Notes under the pieces: model-generated
The model's database searches: none
The model's input: the letters and a program-made list of their open reading frames with translations, nothing else
What the model was told of the DNA's origin: nothing
DNA from: Acanthopleura granulata
Taxonomy: Eukaryota; Mollusca; Polyplacophora; Chitonida; Chitonidae
NCBI GenBank assembly: GCA_016165875.1
Contig: JABBOT010000012.1
Span: forward strand, 15,813,168-15,877,167
Length of the DNA: 64,000 nucleotides
Direction: 5' to 3'
Translations under genes and position numbers: made by a program
Shown: positions 25,401 through 40,400 of the stretch, piece by piece
Position numbering within the stretch: the stretch's first letter is position 1
How the letters are laid out: the number at the start of each line of letters is the position of its first letter

Positions 25401-28400
25401 ATTTTTCTCTATGTTTAATGAAGACTCAGGATGCCAGTGTAGTCTTTAAATGTCAAACTTAGGCCATAATTGTTGAATGTGCTTGATTGAGTACTAAGGC
25501 TGTTGATTTCACTAGGTTTTAACCTTTGAGGCTTAGTGGGTGCTTACTCTTTTCTGTCATCATAAATCTAAACTGCCACTATCTAATCGAAGTATTTTGA
25601 CTTGAAAAGTGAGTTGATTAATTTCAGTGACTAAATTTGAGATGGTAAATCTATATGTACATAATTGGCTTATAGAGCCAACAATTTATTCCAAAACCTT
25701 CTTTAAGACATCAGACTCAAGTTTTCAAATTCTTTAAATGTTTAGAATGTTGTCTCTTCTGTGCATTTTGTGTTTTGAAATTTTGACACCAAACTCATTT
25801 GAAATTACCTGCAAATAGTTGCTGTGATTTTAAATAGCATTGGTTTGATAGAAAGTCAGGCTTGCGTGTGGGCAGGTTCCATTAAGCCACTTCTGATTAT
25901 GTCAGGAATAGCATTTGAGCACTTGTTTTCTAACTCTTTATAACAGGTATGAGGTGTATTCATCCAGATCTGTTACATTTTGAACTCCAGCAGCCTTTCA
26001 GTTTGCAATAAATTGAATGTATAAACCTCAGCGATTGAAAAAGTCAGAAAACTCTTTGTGGAGTGGACCACGCACCTATGAGTTAGTTGAGGAGTAAAAA
26101 AGAAAGTTATTATTAGGTAACTTTTGTACATGGAATTAGATCAGAAGCTGAAATCAAATACCTTTGGTATAGAAAGATAACACATGCAGTCATTGTCCTT
26201 AGGTGCTTCTTTGATTATAGTTTTGGTGACTCGCTTCTTTATCCTCTAAGCTGTTAATGTGGAAATGTCATCTGTGCTGTGTTAAACACAACCGCTGCAA
26301 TTTGAGTGACAGGCCGGTGCATTATCTGCGCTGATTAAATTACCCACATCTGTACGCTGATGGTAGCGGTTGACGACCGTCCCTGTGATTATTCCGACGG
26401 GCTGTCACGAGGAAAATTCATTAAAATAAATAATTGCAAATTTGAAGCAGTTTGTTCGCCTTGCCCACAAACGCCTCTGTCTTTGGAAGTGGAGATATAT
26501 AACGATTATTTTTTCTTTTGGGTCTCTGCTGCTATCTTAAGCGCACAGTTCAAACATATGTCCCTTATTAATCTTTGTGGGGAGAGCAGCAGGTGCTTCC
26601 CCCCTCAGACCCCAGCCCCACACTGATGACTTACATATTTCCTCTGTGCCCTGTTCATATGAATGACAGGCATATGCACTGGCCAGGACTGAGCTTTATT
26701 AGCCAACTGATGCGTACACATTCTATATTTGATAAGTTTTATTACATACCATTTTTTCTCTCCCCTCCCTCTCCTTGCTCTCTACATTCAACCCCCCTCT
26801 CTCTCCTTTTGACCCATCTTCTTGTACTCACTGAACTTGATGAACCAGAGTACCTTGCAAACGACCGATGCCAAAAAAATCATATATGAAAATGTTACCT
26901 GAAGTTTTCCAGTTTCATTTTGGTAAAAAGCCAGCTTAATATGCAAACTTGTCTGTTAAAATTTTAAAACACAACCATGAAACAATGACTTTTAAATGAA
27001 CTCAGAGGTGTTGACTTTTACTATTGGTTATGGTGCCCGATATGCCAGGCTGTCAGATTTCCATCAGTTAAAAGTGATCATCAAAGCATACATGTACAAG
27101 TGTATAAAATGGTTTAATGGTGTAATGCATCTATAAACATGTCTAGTTTATTTCTTCACAAGTAAGTATGCAGTGGGACAGGCTTCATTGTTTAGTGAAC
27201 CTTAATTACAGTATGTCTTTACGCTTGGACTAGGTGTTTTTGGATGTACCAGTATAATGATCACCTGGTGCTCTATTTCTACTGCAGTTATCACAGTTTT
27301 CACATGTTTGCAAGGTGTTTATTCAAACATATACTGAGGACATTGTTCTTCGCAGACAGATCAAATTATACAATAGCTTTTTCTCCAAGTCCTGAAACTG
27401 GCTAACTTAATCAGTGTACTGTAGTTTTAACTCCAAAATCAAATTAAATATGTGCTTAAATTGCACTGAATGTTGCTCTTTTGTATGGGAAAATATTATT
27501 AAGGAATTGAGGGTGCATGAAATTGAAAATCCATTTTGAAATGATTTTTTTGACATTAAAGTCAAATGAAAACAAATTATTGCATATTGCAGACACACAA
27601 AAGGTAAATGTACAAGCATGTTTTAGTTTTGCAGAAGAAAAAATAGGCTCTCAAAAGTGAGCCAAAAATGGCACGATGTAATGAAACACCTTGCTGGACG
27701 CTGTTAAAAAGATGTTACGTGTTGGCACAACTGTCCCTAATGTTTGAAGAAAAGCACCTGCTTCAAGATCCATGTTTTTGAAAAAGTTATCTGACAAGCA
27801 AAGAGATGAAGAGATAAGCCTGTCATAAAACACACTGTTAAAGAAAGAATCTGCCAGAGCTGAGCAGTGAGAAACTATATGTATGTGATACCAAATGTTT
27901 CAAACTCATCCTTTTGATCATTGAAGGAAAGGGTAATCTCATATTTTTGGTTGAATCTCATTTATCTCAGATTTTCAGTGAAGCATTTGTCATTAGATTG
28001 TGGTCAGAGAGCTCATCTCATATTTTGCATGTGATTTTTGTTTTCTTCTTATGGAAAAGCTCTTTGATGTTCTTTTAAATGCATTTTTATTGCAAAATAA
28101 TTATATGCTTGGATAGCTAACATATTGAAGAGATGGGGTAAGGATTTAGGTACATCTCCTTTATATGTAACTGTCATATCAATTACAATGATCAAGGCAT
28201 CATCTAAGATCTGAAAACTATTCATCAAAATGGAAATTTATACAGTTTTACTTATTTATTAAGTTTATAATATACGATGTAAAAGAAAGGTGTTGTGATT
28301 CATCCTGTTTTAAAATGCTTTATTTGTGTGCTGATATTCTGTCTAGTTGGTGGAGAAGACTCCACAGGCTTGAGAAGCAGTGAGTGACTACCTAGCGGCT

Positions 28401-31400
28401 GCGAGTTTCCTTGAAGGTATTAGTGGTTTGGTTTGCCCTAACTATTCAAGCCACTCCAGTGTCCCCATTTATCATAACTGCTAAATACACAGACACATGA
28501 AGGTGCATAGGGATTGTAATGGAAGGGAGGTAATTCTGTGGCTGAACTGTAAACCCTGCTAAGGCCAATTGTTTGCTGCTAAAATCTTATGCAATGTAGA
28601 TATGACTTTTAATATTTGTATATTAGCCACATGAAGGTTCAAGGTACATGTACGTGTTTTTGTATAGTAAGGAAGAACATACAGTGTACATCAATTGTTT
28701 CTGAATTTCATGACCATTGTTTTCATAATATTTATATTCTGAATTCGAACCCACGTGAATCAGAGTTCAGAGGTGGTTTAAATCATGTGATTTGATTGAT
28801 CTGTGCTACTGGAGAAGAGAAACACAGGACATGTAAGATATTTCTAGCTAGTGATGAGTGTACTGTTTTCATTAGTGACCTGATGGACAGTTGTCGATAT
28901 GGAAATGTCATGTGTTGTTTTGTGACAGCTCCTAGATATTGTTTTTTAACATTCAGATCATTAAGGCATGATTTGAAACCTCTCAGAGTAAATAAAAGCA
29001 GCCGTTTGATTTCTGCATGAAACGCAGCAGACATTTGATTTCATTTTATATGTTCTCCCTGGTTGTTGACAGTGGGTGAAGATATCTGAATGTACAGAGT
29101 AAAGCTTATGGGATAGAGATGATGAAGTTGTGGTACAACAACAACCTACTCTCGTTAACACTGAACAAAATTATACCCCAGATTGAGAAATTAAGTAAAT
29201 AATAAATAAATAAGACAAGAATAAAACCAAAAAAAAAAAGCAAAAAATGGGCAGATTTCAGGAAACACCGTTGTACTTAAAATAAAGTGTAATTTGTAAT
29301 ATCAAATAACATTGTCCCATGGCTATCAGACATGGTGTGTTGAAGGTAAATTATATTCTAGCATCCACCCCCTCTAGGAGGCCTCCTGACCTCATAGGGC
29401 ATTTAAGGACAGGTATTCTTCTCTGGCTCTTCGGGTCATGCTGTGACATACCTTTGCTCTAAACACCACCAGTATTGGGAGAAATTTCCCAGGCTGTCTA
29501 ATAATCTTGTCTATAGTCATAGTATATTGAGTAGTGACAGTCCACTTACCTGACAGGAGGTTATGCTCCGAGAAGATTTATTCCCTTCCAGTCATGCGGA
29601 AAGAAAACTTTTCCAAAAGTTTTTGTAAAAGTTTTTCGCTTAATATTTTGTTTATGTTTTTGCCCCCATCTGTCAACGTCCTCACTGGTCTGGCCGGTTT
29701 GACGACGAGTTTGGAAAGTGCTACCTCATGAAGCTTTAGTTTCGTGACTGCGTTCAGGTAGTGCATTGTTTCCCTGAAACGGGGCCCCCACCCATTGTTG
29801 TGGGAGAATAAAAGCTCGAAGGGGCTGAATAAGTGTACGCCTTTCTTTTGCTTATTGCTCTGGTTATCAGCGGGCCCTGCCGGGCGAGTTGAAGAAACAG
29901 GAGCCGGTGCTTGTCTGAATAGTCTTACCCTGTGAGAGAACTGGACTCTGGACCCTGGCTAGGGGGTACTGCCCACTCTGGCACACAAAGACAATATTGA
30001 CAAAAGACAACCATTAGTACTTTTCTGGTATTTTTATTAAACTTTTTTTTTTTCATACCTCTGCTGATCGCGTGTGTCTACACACACACACACACTTGAT
30101 GACAGCAGATCTTTGTACAGTCTTTTTGTGGATTGTTCTCACCCTATGATGAAAGTACGTCAAAGGGAGTTAAGCAGGTGGATTTGGCAGCTTGATCTGT
30201 ACTGTTACCCAACACCTTTATCCTACATTCTGCTGTATACCCTAACTAATGTTTTTCACAGCATTAATATCCCCGTCCGTCCATCCATTGGTCTGTCTGT
30301 CATCAGCTTGATGGATAAAAAGTTTTACATGGATTTACATTTTTGTGCCCTGACTATTTATGAATCCATCATATTTTGATCTAGTATGATTTTATATCGT
30401 GGAGTATTTTAACCAAGTTTTTTTAACCACTCACATATAGGACAGAAATGCAAAGTATTGCCTCTTTACACATATGTAGCTGTGGAGGAGGTCTCTGCTC
30501 TTGGAGTTCTTTCTAGTTCAAATTTAATTTCTGTAATCAAATTAGATATCTTTGGAAGCTGATCCAAGCCTTCGTCATGTATGACGTAGTTGGTGCCGGA
30601 AGGGGGGTGGGTGGGGGTGGGGAGATAGGATGCCTGGATTGTTTTAGAATTCAATCCACCTCCTGCAAAGAACAACAGTCTTGTGTTTACATAGTCTTAT
30701 CTTTTGTTAATGTAGTCAATGTTCTGCTTGATTGACTGTAAAGTTTTATCTTCAGGTATGTGGGTTGGTATTCAGATTGTATAGATCTCCCAGGGGGGTG
30801 TTAATGATCGTGTATGGAAGTAGTGTTTATAAACTGGTTCTTTGTCAGAGTAGAGCAAAACATGCAATAATTCATTGTGCCGTATGTATTTATTTATACA
30901 CACATATGCAATATCATATTATATTATTGTGAAGCAGTAGATACGACAGTTGGCATTGCACTGAGAATTAGTGTAGATCGATCAAGCTGTCAGTGCAGTG
31001 CAAGTTCAGATATTACTGATTACTCAAAACTCCTGAGTTGGTTTCTACATGTAGGACATGTTACATGTACATATACAGTTATATACATGTACATTGGCTG
31101 TAAACATGAAAGACATCACCAACCTATTGTAACTTTACATGCCACACTCTGGAATAATGCACATGAGAAAGTGCTTCATTTTTGCTTCTGACAAACTTGT
31201 GTTTTATTTGATTATTAAAAATCTCTTATATCTGGAAATTTTCTTCCCTGTGTTCGGAGATGTCTTCAGTGGAAAAGTATGTGTTTGAATGTTTCTGAAG
31301 CGAGACAGACCGCCTACTTAAGGGGCGATAACCAGATGCATATCCCTGTATATAATAGTTGAGGAATGATAAAATTAGTTTATATAAGAACTGACTTCCA

Positions 31401-34400
31401 TAGATTGGTCTCAAAATATCCATGCCAGTAATTCACTGTGTCGCCCATTTGTTTGGTCTTTTCAATAAAGCACAACCACAGTTTTCTTCAGTGTCTGTAG
31501 AAAAGACAAAAGTAAGGTCATTTGACGCAGTCAGTATGCATGTACATGTATGCTTTGATGATTTACATGTACCTGTAGTTCACAGTTTGACTCCATCTTT
31601 GTATTTATATTTCTCCTTTTCTCTATTAATGTATTTGTCTGAAGATGTGTGTAATAGTTTTGTCAGGCCTGGTTTCTCCTTTTTTCAACTTCATCTTTGC
31701 GCCGTCTGAGGTACAGAGCATTCTAACATGATGATTCTAGAATGACCCAACAACAACAAATTATAAAGACTTATCATGGGCATGAAACTTGGATAGGCCT
31801 CATCCAGTTTTCATCACTAGAGTCTGTGCTATATCTGGCAAGTGAAATCCCGAATAACGATAATACTGTGTTAGTCTTTTTCAGATCAAGAACCATGCTA
31901 ATATCAGGTTTAAGCATGTTTTTGGCAAGTTATGACTGAAATATTGGCCATTCATTCTTTCATTTTGTTGCTAGTATGAACAGTGCTGAGAATTTTCTGT
32001 TAAAGGAGTAATCAAAATGCTGTATACATGTGACTTATCTGCTGTAGGCTTTCGATGAAGAAGAGATGCTGAAGTGTTTGAAGAAGCTAGTGAGCATTGA
32101 TCAGGAATGGGTGCCGTATTCAGACACCTGTAGTCTCTACATCCGACCAACCTTCATCGGAACTGAGGTGAGCTGTGCACAGGACCTTTTCTGTTGTTTC
32201 AGAGTTTTGGTAAAAAAAAAGTTCAGTATTGTTTACCTCAGTGTACCCTAATTCCTTAAGATTTTCACATGACAGAGCAACTTCGGTGTAATTTATTCAC
32301 CTTCTCAATTTGATATTTTAGATAAAACAGTTTTGAGTGCTTTTGTAAATTTCAGGCCTTTGTTAAGAGGATATAATTTTATCAGACTCCACATGATGGT
32401 GCTTTAAGAATGTGCTTTATTAAACATCCTACAAAAACACAAAAAAGACTGAATAATTACCGCAGTGTCTTTAGGATTTCCAGTTTAAATCCAGTTTTTT
32501 TTTGTGCTGCTGTACGTTGAGGGTATGGTCTGAGTTATTTGTATTTGACCGGAGGAATAATGAGTACAGAGTGAGAAATTTCCTTCAGACTGAAAGTAGG
32601 TGTCATTCAGTGCGCAATTCAGTTGATGCAATTGTGTCTTTTTTCTTAAGTTCTTGCACATGAATTGTCACAAAGAAGTCCACAAGGTACTATTGTGGCT
32701 TAAAAATAACTTTTCATATATGCTGTACTTTGTATCGGTTGATCTATAAATATAGTTTGCAGCCAGCACTTACTGTTAGGCAGTATTGTGTTTGCCAAAC
32801 ATTAGCAGCCTTCCCAGTAAGTAGAAGGGAAAGGTTGACCAAGTGTCTTCCTCGTGCCACTTTAGCCAACAAACGAAGCCCTTAGAACACGCCCTGTACT
32901 GGAGTTCCAGTTATTGCCTGCAGATTGTCTACGAGAATCAACACATTTCCTTCCCACATCCCACAATCACCAGGTATTGTCTGGTGGCTTGACACGTTTG
33001 CCCTGCACGTCAGCATTTACAGAGGCACCTGCTGGGGCAAATCATGCCCAGTCTGCTGTGTATAGTTTACTGATATAAGCAGCAAAGGAACAGGTTGCAG
33101 TCATCATGTGATGGTGATAATTTGACCGTGCAAATTGAATATGTCGGATTTCAAAAATAGGTTGTTTTATTAAAGGTATCTTCTTAGGGGTTCTTTTATG
33201 TCATTTCATTTCTGAAAATTTTGTTTCTAAAAAAGCTGTTCTAAGATTTTTGTTAAGTGGCAGCTGTATGTGTTAATTTTGATTAGCCACATTTTCTTTT
33301 ATTCATTTCACTGATTGGTACAAGAGGTATACATCTCGTCCATCAGTCGATCAGTGCATCACTTCGTTCATGGCATTACATGTAAACTGAAATTTGATAC
33401 AAGGCTTGTTGTCACATGTTACAGATCAGGTCTGGTTTCCAGACTATTTGATCCATTTTCATAGCAGTTTTGGCCAATTTTTTTTTCTTGTTTTTGGTCT
33501 ACTGTGAACTTTTTTTCAAAACACATTTGACAGCCCGTCGACCAATTTTGTCCAAAAAAAGTTTTCTTTTCTGTTGTGGGCCTTGACATTACTATTATTG
33601 TAATGACAGTAGTGGACAGATATCACTTTCGTAGTACTGTCCTATGCAACAGTCTTGTGCCCAGCCTAATAGGCATGCACGCCAAATGGACAGTGAGCCG
33701 TAGGAGTTCCCCATTGAATTAACATTAAAGCTGAACAAAAATTGCATTTATTAGCTGTACGCTACATGACAGTTCAAGTGCCGCAATCGCAATATACAGA
33801 AAAAACCCTTATGAGAAACATATAAAAATATCAGATCAATCTAATATGCTTTAGTTAGTTCCATTTCAACTTAAGTCCATGTTAACTGTGTCTTATTTAA
33901 TATTTTCACAACGTTTGAGACATTAGTCACCTAATTGCTAGACACCTAACTACTTTGCAGCAATGGATTACAATTGCACAATAATAGTACAGTGTGCTGT
34001 CCAAATTTTGGATGTTTTTGAGTAGATATTAGATACTTCCTGAGGCTTAAGTGTTCATCATGTGCTTTATCAGACTTTGTTTAAATTTTTTTTTACATCT
34101 CTGAAATGTTCTTCTTGTGCTTGATCAGGCCAGTGAGATCAGTGTAGATTTCAGCTGTGGTTGTTTGGGATTTGGCTCTAAGTCAGGAGGTTTCTCAGGT
34201 ATTCTACTACAAGTAACTGACAAAGAGAGTTCAATTCCTCTTGGCTCTCTGAATTTTCCTACCTTTAAACGTAACTGCCATTTTGTAAGAGGGAAGTTCT
34301 GGAGTATGACATTAAACATCTGTCAAATAGATGAACGAACGTTGTGGGAAGTAGAACCGGGACATATGTACGTAGACAATTTGTTATTTGATGCGTGCGG

Positions 34401-37400
34401 ACATGTATCACTGTGGAGTTAACAAATTTCATGACCATTGATGGAGAAATGTGCGAATGTGCTTAATACTTGCATCAAATACTTCAAGAATTTGTCACTG
34501 TAAGATTCCCCATGGGATCCCCAATGTAAGCTCTTGATAAACACTTGGTAAGAGGGTAAAGGAGGGGCTGGCCTCAAGTAAGGGGCCTTGTTTGTATAGA
34601 GGGTGTACAAAAGCAGAGAGGGGTTGACAATAGCCTGTGAACTTGTAGCCTATGGTCTTACAACTCGCAAACTGTCATCTTAGCCCCCTCACAGACGTCT
34701 GACTCATCGCATTTCTGCACATTTCGCAAGTGTACTGTAACATTAGTCCATTGTTAACATTTATCAAAAGGAATGCACGTCATTTTTCTTTTTTTTTTTT
34801 TATTTTCCATGGTGATAGTTTTGTAAGGGTAGCGGGGGTGGGTGTAGTCCTGTGAATTCAAGGAGATAAACTCGCAGCACACTTTGTTGACGACAGAAAC
34901 CTTTTCAAAGCCTCTGCTAAAAGCTTTGCCATTGAAAGCGTTATTTTATACATTATTAGAAGTAGACAGTTTTATAATTCACTTAGTTCAGAGCATTTAG
35001 GATATTTGATGTTAAAGAATCATTTTACGTTGTAATAGAGGTAAAATCGGTAAACATGTTGATATAACAACATGTATCTTTATATGGAATACATATTTTG
35101 TGTGTGGGCTCAGCTGTAAGGGCCAATTAGCTAAGGTGCTTGCCCGTCCATCGCTTGGTGACAATAAGGTGCAGTTCAACCCCACTGTTAGACAGGGAGT
35201 TTTTGAGATCTCCTAACTACTTCCATTAGGGGTACCTGGGGTTCTGGCACTTTTCCACACCCCTCCTGCCCCCCTGCACCCCCCCCCCCAACACACACGC
35301 AGGTGAACTGGATCATGTGGAGGGGGGAGGGGGCAGGAAATAGGCCTTCCCTGACCCTGGTACCTTCTTGTACTCGGATGTTTCAAAGGAATGCGAGTGC
35401 TCGTAGGAGACAACAGGTATGATCTGTGCACGTCATCGTTAGCTGAACTTTGGACCGGGAATAATGGGGCAGTGTTTTTTTTGCCTCTGTGCCCCACCTA
35501 ACCTTCATGACCCACACTTAATCTGACTGGCACTTCCAATATCGCTCTTCCTGTCAACCAACATTACCTTTGTATTAAATCTGCTCTCGAGAAAAAACTC
35601 ACCAAAATATGTCTGTGTTGCGGGGTTGTCTGTGATGTCACACAATGGGAGATTCATACAGCAGTGAACCAGAAACCTGCGACAGGACTCCAGGCTGTCG
35701 TTTTATTGGCCAGGGACACACTCATCGTGCCAAGCGTCAGCTCATAAGCAAAGTCGTGCAAACTGACAAACACTTAATGTGCAGCACCTGCACTGTCTTG
35801 TTACTGTGGACATTGTCTTGCGTCAAGCTCACTGCGTCATATTTCCACCTCACTTGACCCATCTCTCTGTTGTCCTCAGATAATGTGTTTGTTGAAGGAT
35901 ACGGTTACGGTGGCCTTGTGTTATGTGAGAGTGTGATATTTGGACCCAGTGCCCTGAACACTCTCTTCTGCTAATCCCGTACCTTTTTGAAGTGACCATT
36001 TGAACATTTGGCTGTTAGTCTCTTATGTAAGGTGATTAATCGTCTGATTGATCTACAGAAGAATTTTAGGTGTCAGATTCAGTCTTTACATTCTGTACTT
36101 TAACAACTCTCATCTTTCATAAGAGAACTCAACTGATGTGTAATTTTGCATAAATTTTTGAAAAGAAAATATGTTTTTGACTTGCTTTTCACACAAGTGT
36201 TTTTGAATAATAACTGTTAAAGTGTGTATTGGCAAAATGTGTACGTGTTTTTTAGATGGAATGTGATTATCAGAGGCACGTTTGTGTGTTTTAAATGGCC
36301 TTGACTTCATTCATATTTTCAACAAAACATACCCCTTATCCCACAGTTTCAATAAAACACAACTATTTCCTCCAAGGCATTGTATAAATCTAGGGAGTAG
36401 GCTGTAATGCTGGTTTGAAGCTCATATAATGGCAATTTGTTTGGTCAAGCAATTAGAAAATCAGTTGTCTTCACATGGTGTATATATCTGTGTTGTTACA
36501 TGTGGGAAGGTTCATCTGTAACTTGCCAGAGGTCTATGGTTCACCCCAGGCACATCGATAAAAATGACTGCCATTGTATAAGAGAAAAATTGTAGAATGT
36601 GGCATTAAACAGCTATCAAATAAATAATTACGTCCTGAATAAAGTTTTGTTGTGATACATTGAAATGGGTTTCTTTTAGGCCTGGAGTTGGGTTTCTTTT
36701 AACCAATCATGTCCCCTTACTGCCTACATAGTACATGTATAACAGTAACACTTTGTGGTGTTTCTGTTGTAGCCATCTTTGGGTGTGCTGATGTCTAACC
36801 GTGCCCTACTGTACGTATTACTGGGCCCTGTAGGGCCGTACTTCCCCACCGGGATGAAGCCTGTCACCCTTCTGGCTGACCCCAGGCATGTGCGTGCCTG
36901 GCCTGGCGGTAGTGGGCAATACAAAATGGGATCGTAAGACCAAAATTTGTCATCAATAGAATGAGCTGATTTTATAGTGTACCATGGCTTTTGTATTTAG
37001 TGATGCAACATCTTCTGTACATGACACGTTTCAATTACATACTTGATACTTCAAACAACTTGTAACAAAAATTTAATGACACACACACATCATCACTGTC
37101 AGACTTTGGCTTAGTGTGCAGGTAAAGGGCAATAATTTTGCAACTGAAAAGGGGAGATAATTTTGATCTTGCAAACATATGACTTTCCATTAACAGGTAC
37201 TGTTTAATGTAATACCGTTGGCTGTATTAGGATGCAAGGTATCATACAGTTCCTGATAATGCTTCCAAGAGTGTTTATTATTGTTAAAAAGACGTGGTGC
37301 TGTTTGTTGTAGTAACTACGCCCCAACAATAGCAATACAGAAGGAGGCTATAGAGAAAGGTTGTCAGCAGGTGCTGTGGCTGTATGGAGAGGACCAACAA

Positions 37401-40400
37401 CTGACAGAGGTGGGCACAATGAACATCATGATGTACTGGATCAATGACAAAGGCGGTAAGAACTAGGGCAGTTACAATTGCCAGTGTTTTCCCCCTGTTT
37501 GTGGGAGCATTTGAAGTGGGAGTTATCGTTTCAGGAGTGCTGAGGTAGAAATAACATAAAACTTTTCTTTTTTTTTTTTCTTTCAAAAGGTAATCTTTGT
37601 TTCTTTTTTAAGATACTTTATGGGTACCTGTATATTAGTATGATATCAATGATCTTGTTCATATAGGAAATGTATATGTACATAAATATGTACATAAACG
37701 TAGGGTCCCTCTGCCCTTTAGCAAAAACAACATAGAACTGTTTCAAAAGACATTGGCTCTGAAGAGGTTATTAGAACAACAAAGCAGTGATACTTATTTA
37801 TGTGCCATTTTTGTATTCATAGAGAAAGAACTGATCACACCACCCCTCAATGGTATTATTCTTCCTGGAGTGACGAGGAAGAGCCTGCTGGAATTGGCCA
37901 GAGACTGGGTTAGTCTGCAGTGTTGGTTTGGTGCTGTTATGGTTATTAGTCACTCAGCCAAGGCTGGAATGTCATTTTGGCTGTGTAGCATTCATGTGTG
38001 ATTCTAAACAGCTGATTGGTTGAAAAATCTGAACTGTAACCTGTAGTCTGACAGAAAAGTTTGATAGAGAAATTTTTGGTAAGTGACCAAAAATTTTGTC
38101 CAGAAATACTAGTGCTTATATTTTAAAGGCAAATATGTCATTAATTAATTAACATTTGTGCCAGTACTTACATTTTTCCAGTCTGATTTCAACACTGCTG
38201 CTTCTCAAACAAACTTCAAAACACATTTTTAAGATATAACTCCTCAAAATCAGGCAAAATTTGTAACATGGCCATGTCATGGACAAAATTTATTTGTATT
38301 TGACCTGAAATTTTGTTCAGGACTACTGTAGATCTCCAACCTTTTCAATCATTAAAACCCTTTTTAAGGGTAATTCATGCTTACAGCTGTTGTGAAGTGA
38401 AGCCGAAAACGAGTTGTTTGTGTGACCACAGGTATAAGTTTTGTATAACCATGAGAATTATTTCTCTAGACCTTACAGTTCTCCAAGAAAATATTGAAAT
38501 ATTGCTTGAAAAGGTTGAAGAATTAGGGTAAGTTATTTTGTTTGATTCTTAGTGTTATATTGATCTTTATCTAAATCTTCTAATTTTTAGTACAGATAGT
38601 ATTAGTGCCAACAGCAGAAAATCACATTTTATCTCCCACTTTTTTTCAGAAAAGTAAAGATATGTTCATTAGATGGACTAACTGTATGGGAAAAGGGATA
38701 CTGTAGTCAGGTTATAATTACATGCATATTGGTACACAAATCAGATATAAGATACTGTAGTCAGGTTATAATTACATGCATATTGGTACACAAATCAGAC
38801 CAGATGTCCCCAAAGTTTGAAAAATTAGGGTAATAGAAAGGTGTCTTGTGGTGTGTTTGGAAGAAAGGCTGATATCTTACTGGAAATATATAAGGTTCAA
38901 CACCAAAAATAATATCTTATGACACTTATTTGCCTTAAAAAAAATGCGTAAGAAGGGTGTGGGGGGATAATTTTAGGGCTAATGCAGTGTGTTATGCATT
39001 TAAAAGATAAAGAAACATTTTCCTAATGATCATATTCTTTTGGGAAGTATTGAAGGTGATAGACATTTAAGTTTACCTCATTTCATTTTATAAGCCGAAT
39101 CAACATTGCATAGGTTTATCAAGATTATGCTGGTTTTGGATGAGACAGGATTGTACACAGTGTACTACTGTGATTTCACGGAGGTTAGCAGTGCTGTTGC
39201 TGGACAAGCTGGTTCCAAAACCAGTGGGATCTCAAGAGACTTCTGCAGTGTTGATTCGGCTTTTTTACTTGAAATCAAGTGTTCATCTCTGACGAATTGA
39301 TTCCGGCATATTTTCTACTTTCTGTGCTAATTAAACATATTTTTTATTTAAAGGGAGAATTCAAGGTCACAGAGAAGACGTTCACAATGAAGATGTTGAT
39401 GAATGCACTTAATGAAAACCGAGTAAGTACCTGACAAGTCCATATATTGATGTGACCAAGCACCTTTATTGTAACTTAGATAATTCCAGCTTAATTTGAC
39501 ATGCATACACACTCGAATATGTATGTCAAGTTATATAATCTAAACCTTGCTTTACGATAAGCATGAAACACTGGTTCAGGTTATATATGTAAGTGAGAAA
39601 TTGGGAACAGTGTTCGTTCACCATCATTGTGAAAAAAAGGAGAAGCTAAATAAGTAAATTGCGATCAGAACGTGTGGTATTCATTATTGTATATACTGTA
39701 TACTATAACGATTTACAACCAAGAACCAACACCTTAATGGTCATGTGACATACCGGCTGGTGGCGAGTTTGATCACAGCAGGGGTGCAGAGGACAGTTCT
39801 GGGAGCATCCGCCGGTGAGGAAGGGCCCCTTCGATCAAAGAGATGGCATAATTAAGCTGAAGAATTCCACACTAGAGATTAATTATAGCTGTATTCTGAA
39901 TTACTTTTTGTAAGTGACATACAGCGTTTTCAGATACATACGGGATTACTGTTATACTGATATGGCATACATCATGTTGTTGTTGTTTCAAACGACAATC
40001 TACTTTCCTTGTTATATGGTGTGACGGCCGAAAAATAGCTTGCTAGTCAGTTGAACTTTGTCATCGTTTTCGCTGTGTCATCAAGTACACTGATGTGTTT
40101 ATAATGCTGGTTGTGTGGTTTGGTAACTGTTTCATCTGGTACCACAACCGCAGATAAGTTGGTGAAAACGTGGTGGCTCACTTGATAGTCACTTATCCTA
40201 ACCATAGAAAACGAACGCTTGACTTACCAACATTTACTTTTATACACCGAAGTACAAGTACAAACATCTGAGTTCTCTCATCACCTCGTGCAGACAGCTC
40301 TCCTTCCATGTAATCCCGCGTTGTATTTTGTAACTCTTGAGGTGGGTAAACAAACAGGAAGTGAAATACCATTACAGTTATCAAACTCCCCTCTTTTGAA

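Larger units (their letters stand above)
22580..32047 (+). other. BCAT: BCAT intron 4 (9468 nt)
   Basis: Holds two G-rich runs, SINE A copies at 23760 (+) and 24241 (-), a CA repeat at 30080-30094 and mostly T-rich unique sequence. A less AT-rich patch at 26270-26420 stands out. The long open frames here carry no motif. Confidence 0.8.
32168..36772 (+). other. BCAT: BCAT intron 5 (4605 nt)
   Basis: Contains repeat family C pieces at 34205 and 36500, a tRNA-like head at 35106 and a C-rich tract at 35265-35292. Otherwise unique T-rich sequence with nothing recognised. Confidence 0.75.

Noticed and set aside
29760..29960. GC-rich block resembling structured RNA
   Set aside because: No tRNA or rRNA landmarks (no clear T-loop, acceptor stem or conserved rRNA words) could be found by eye.
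34117..34422. 101-codon + frame in BCAT intron 5
   Set aside because: Its second half is the repeat family C tail, and its first half carries no BCAT or other motif.
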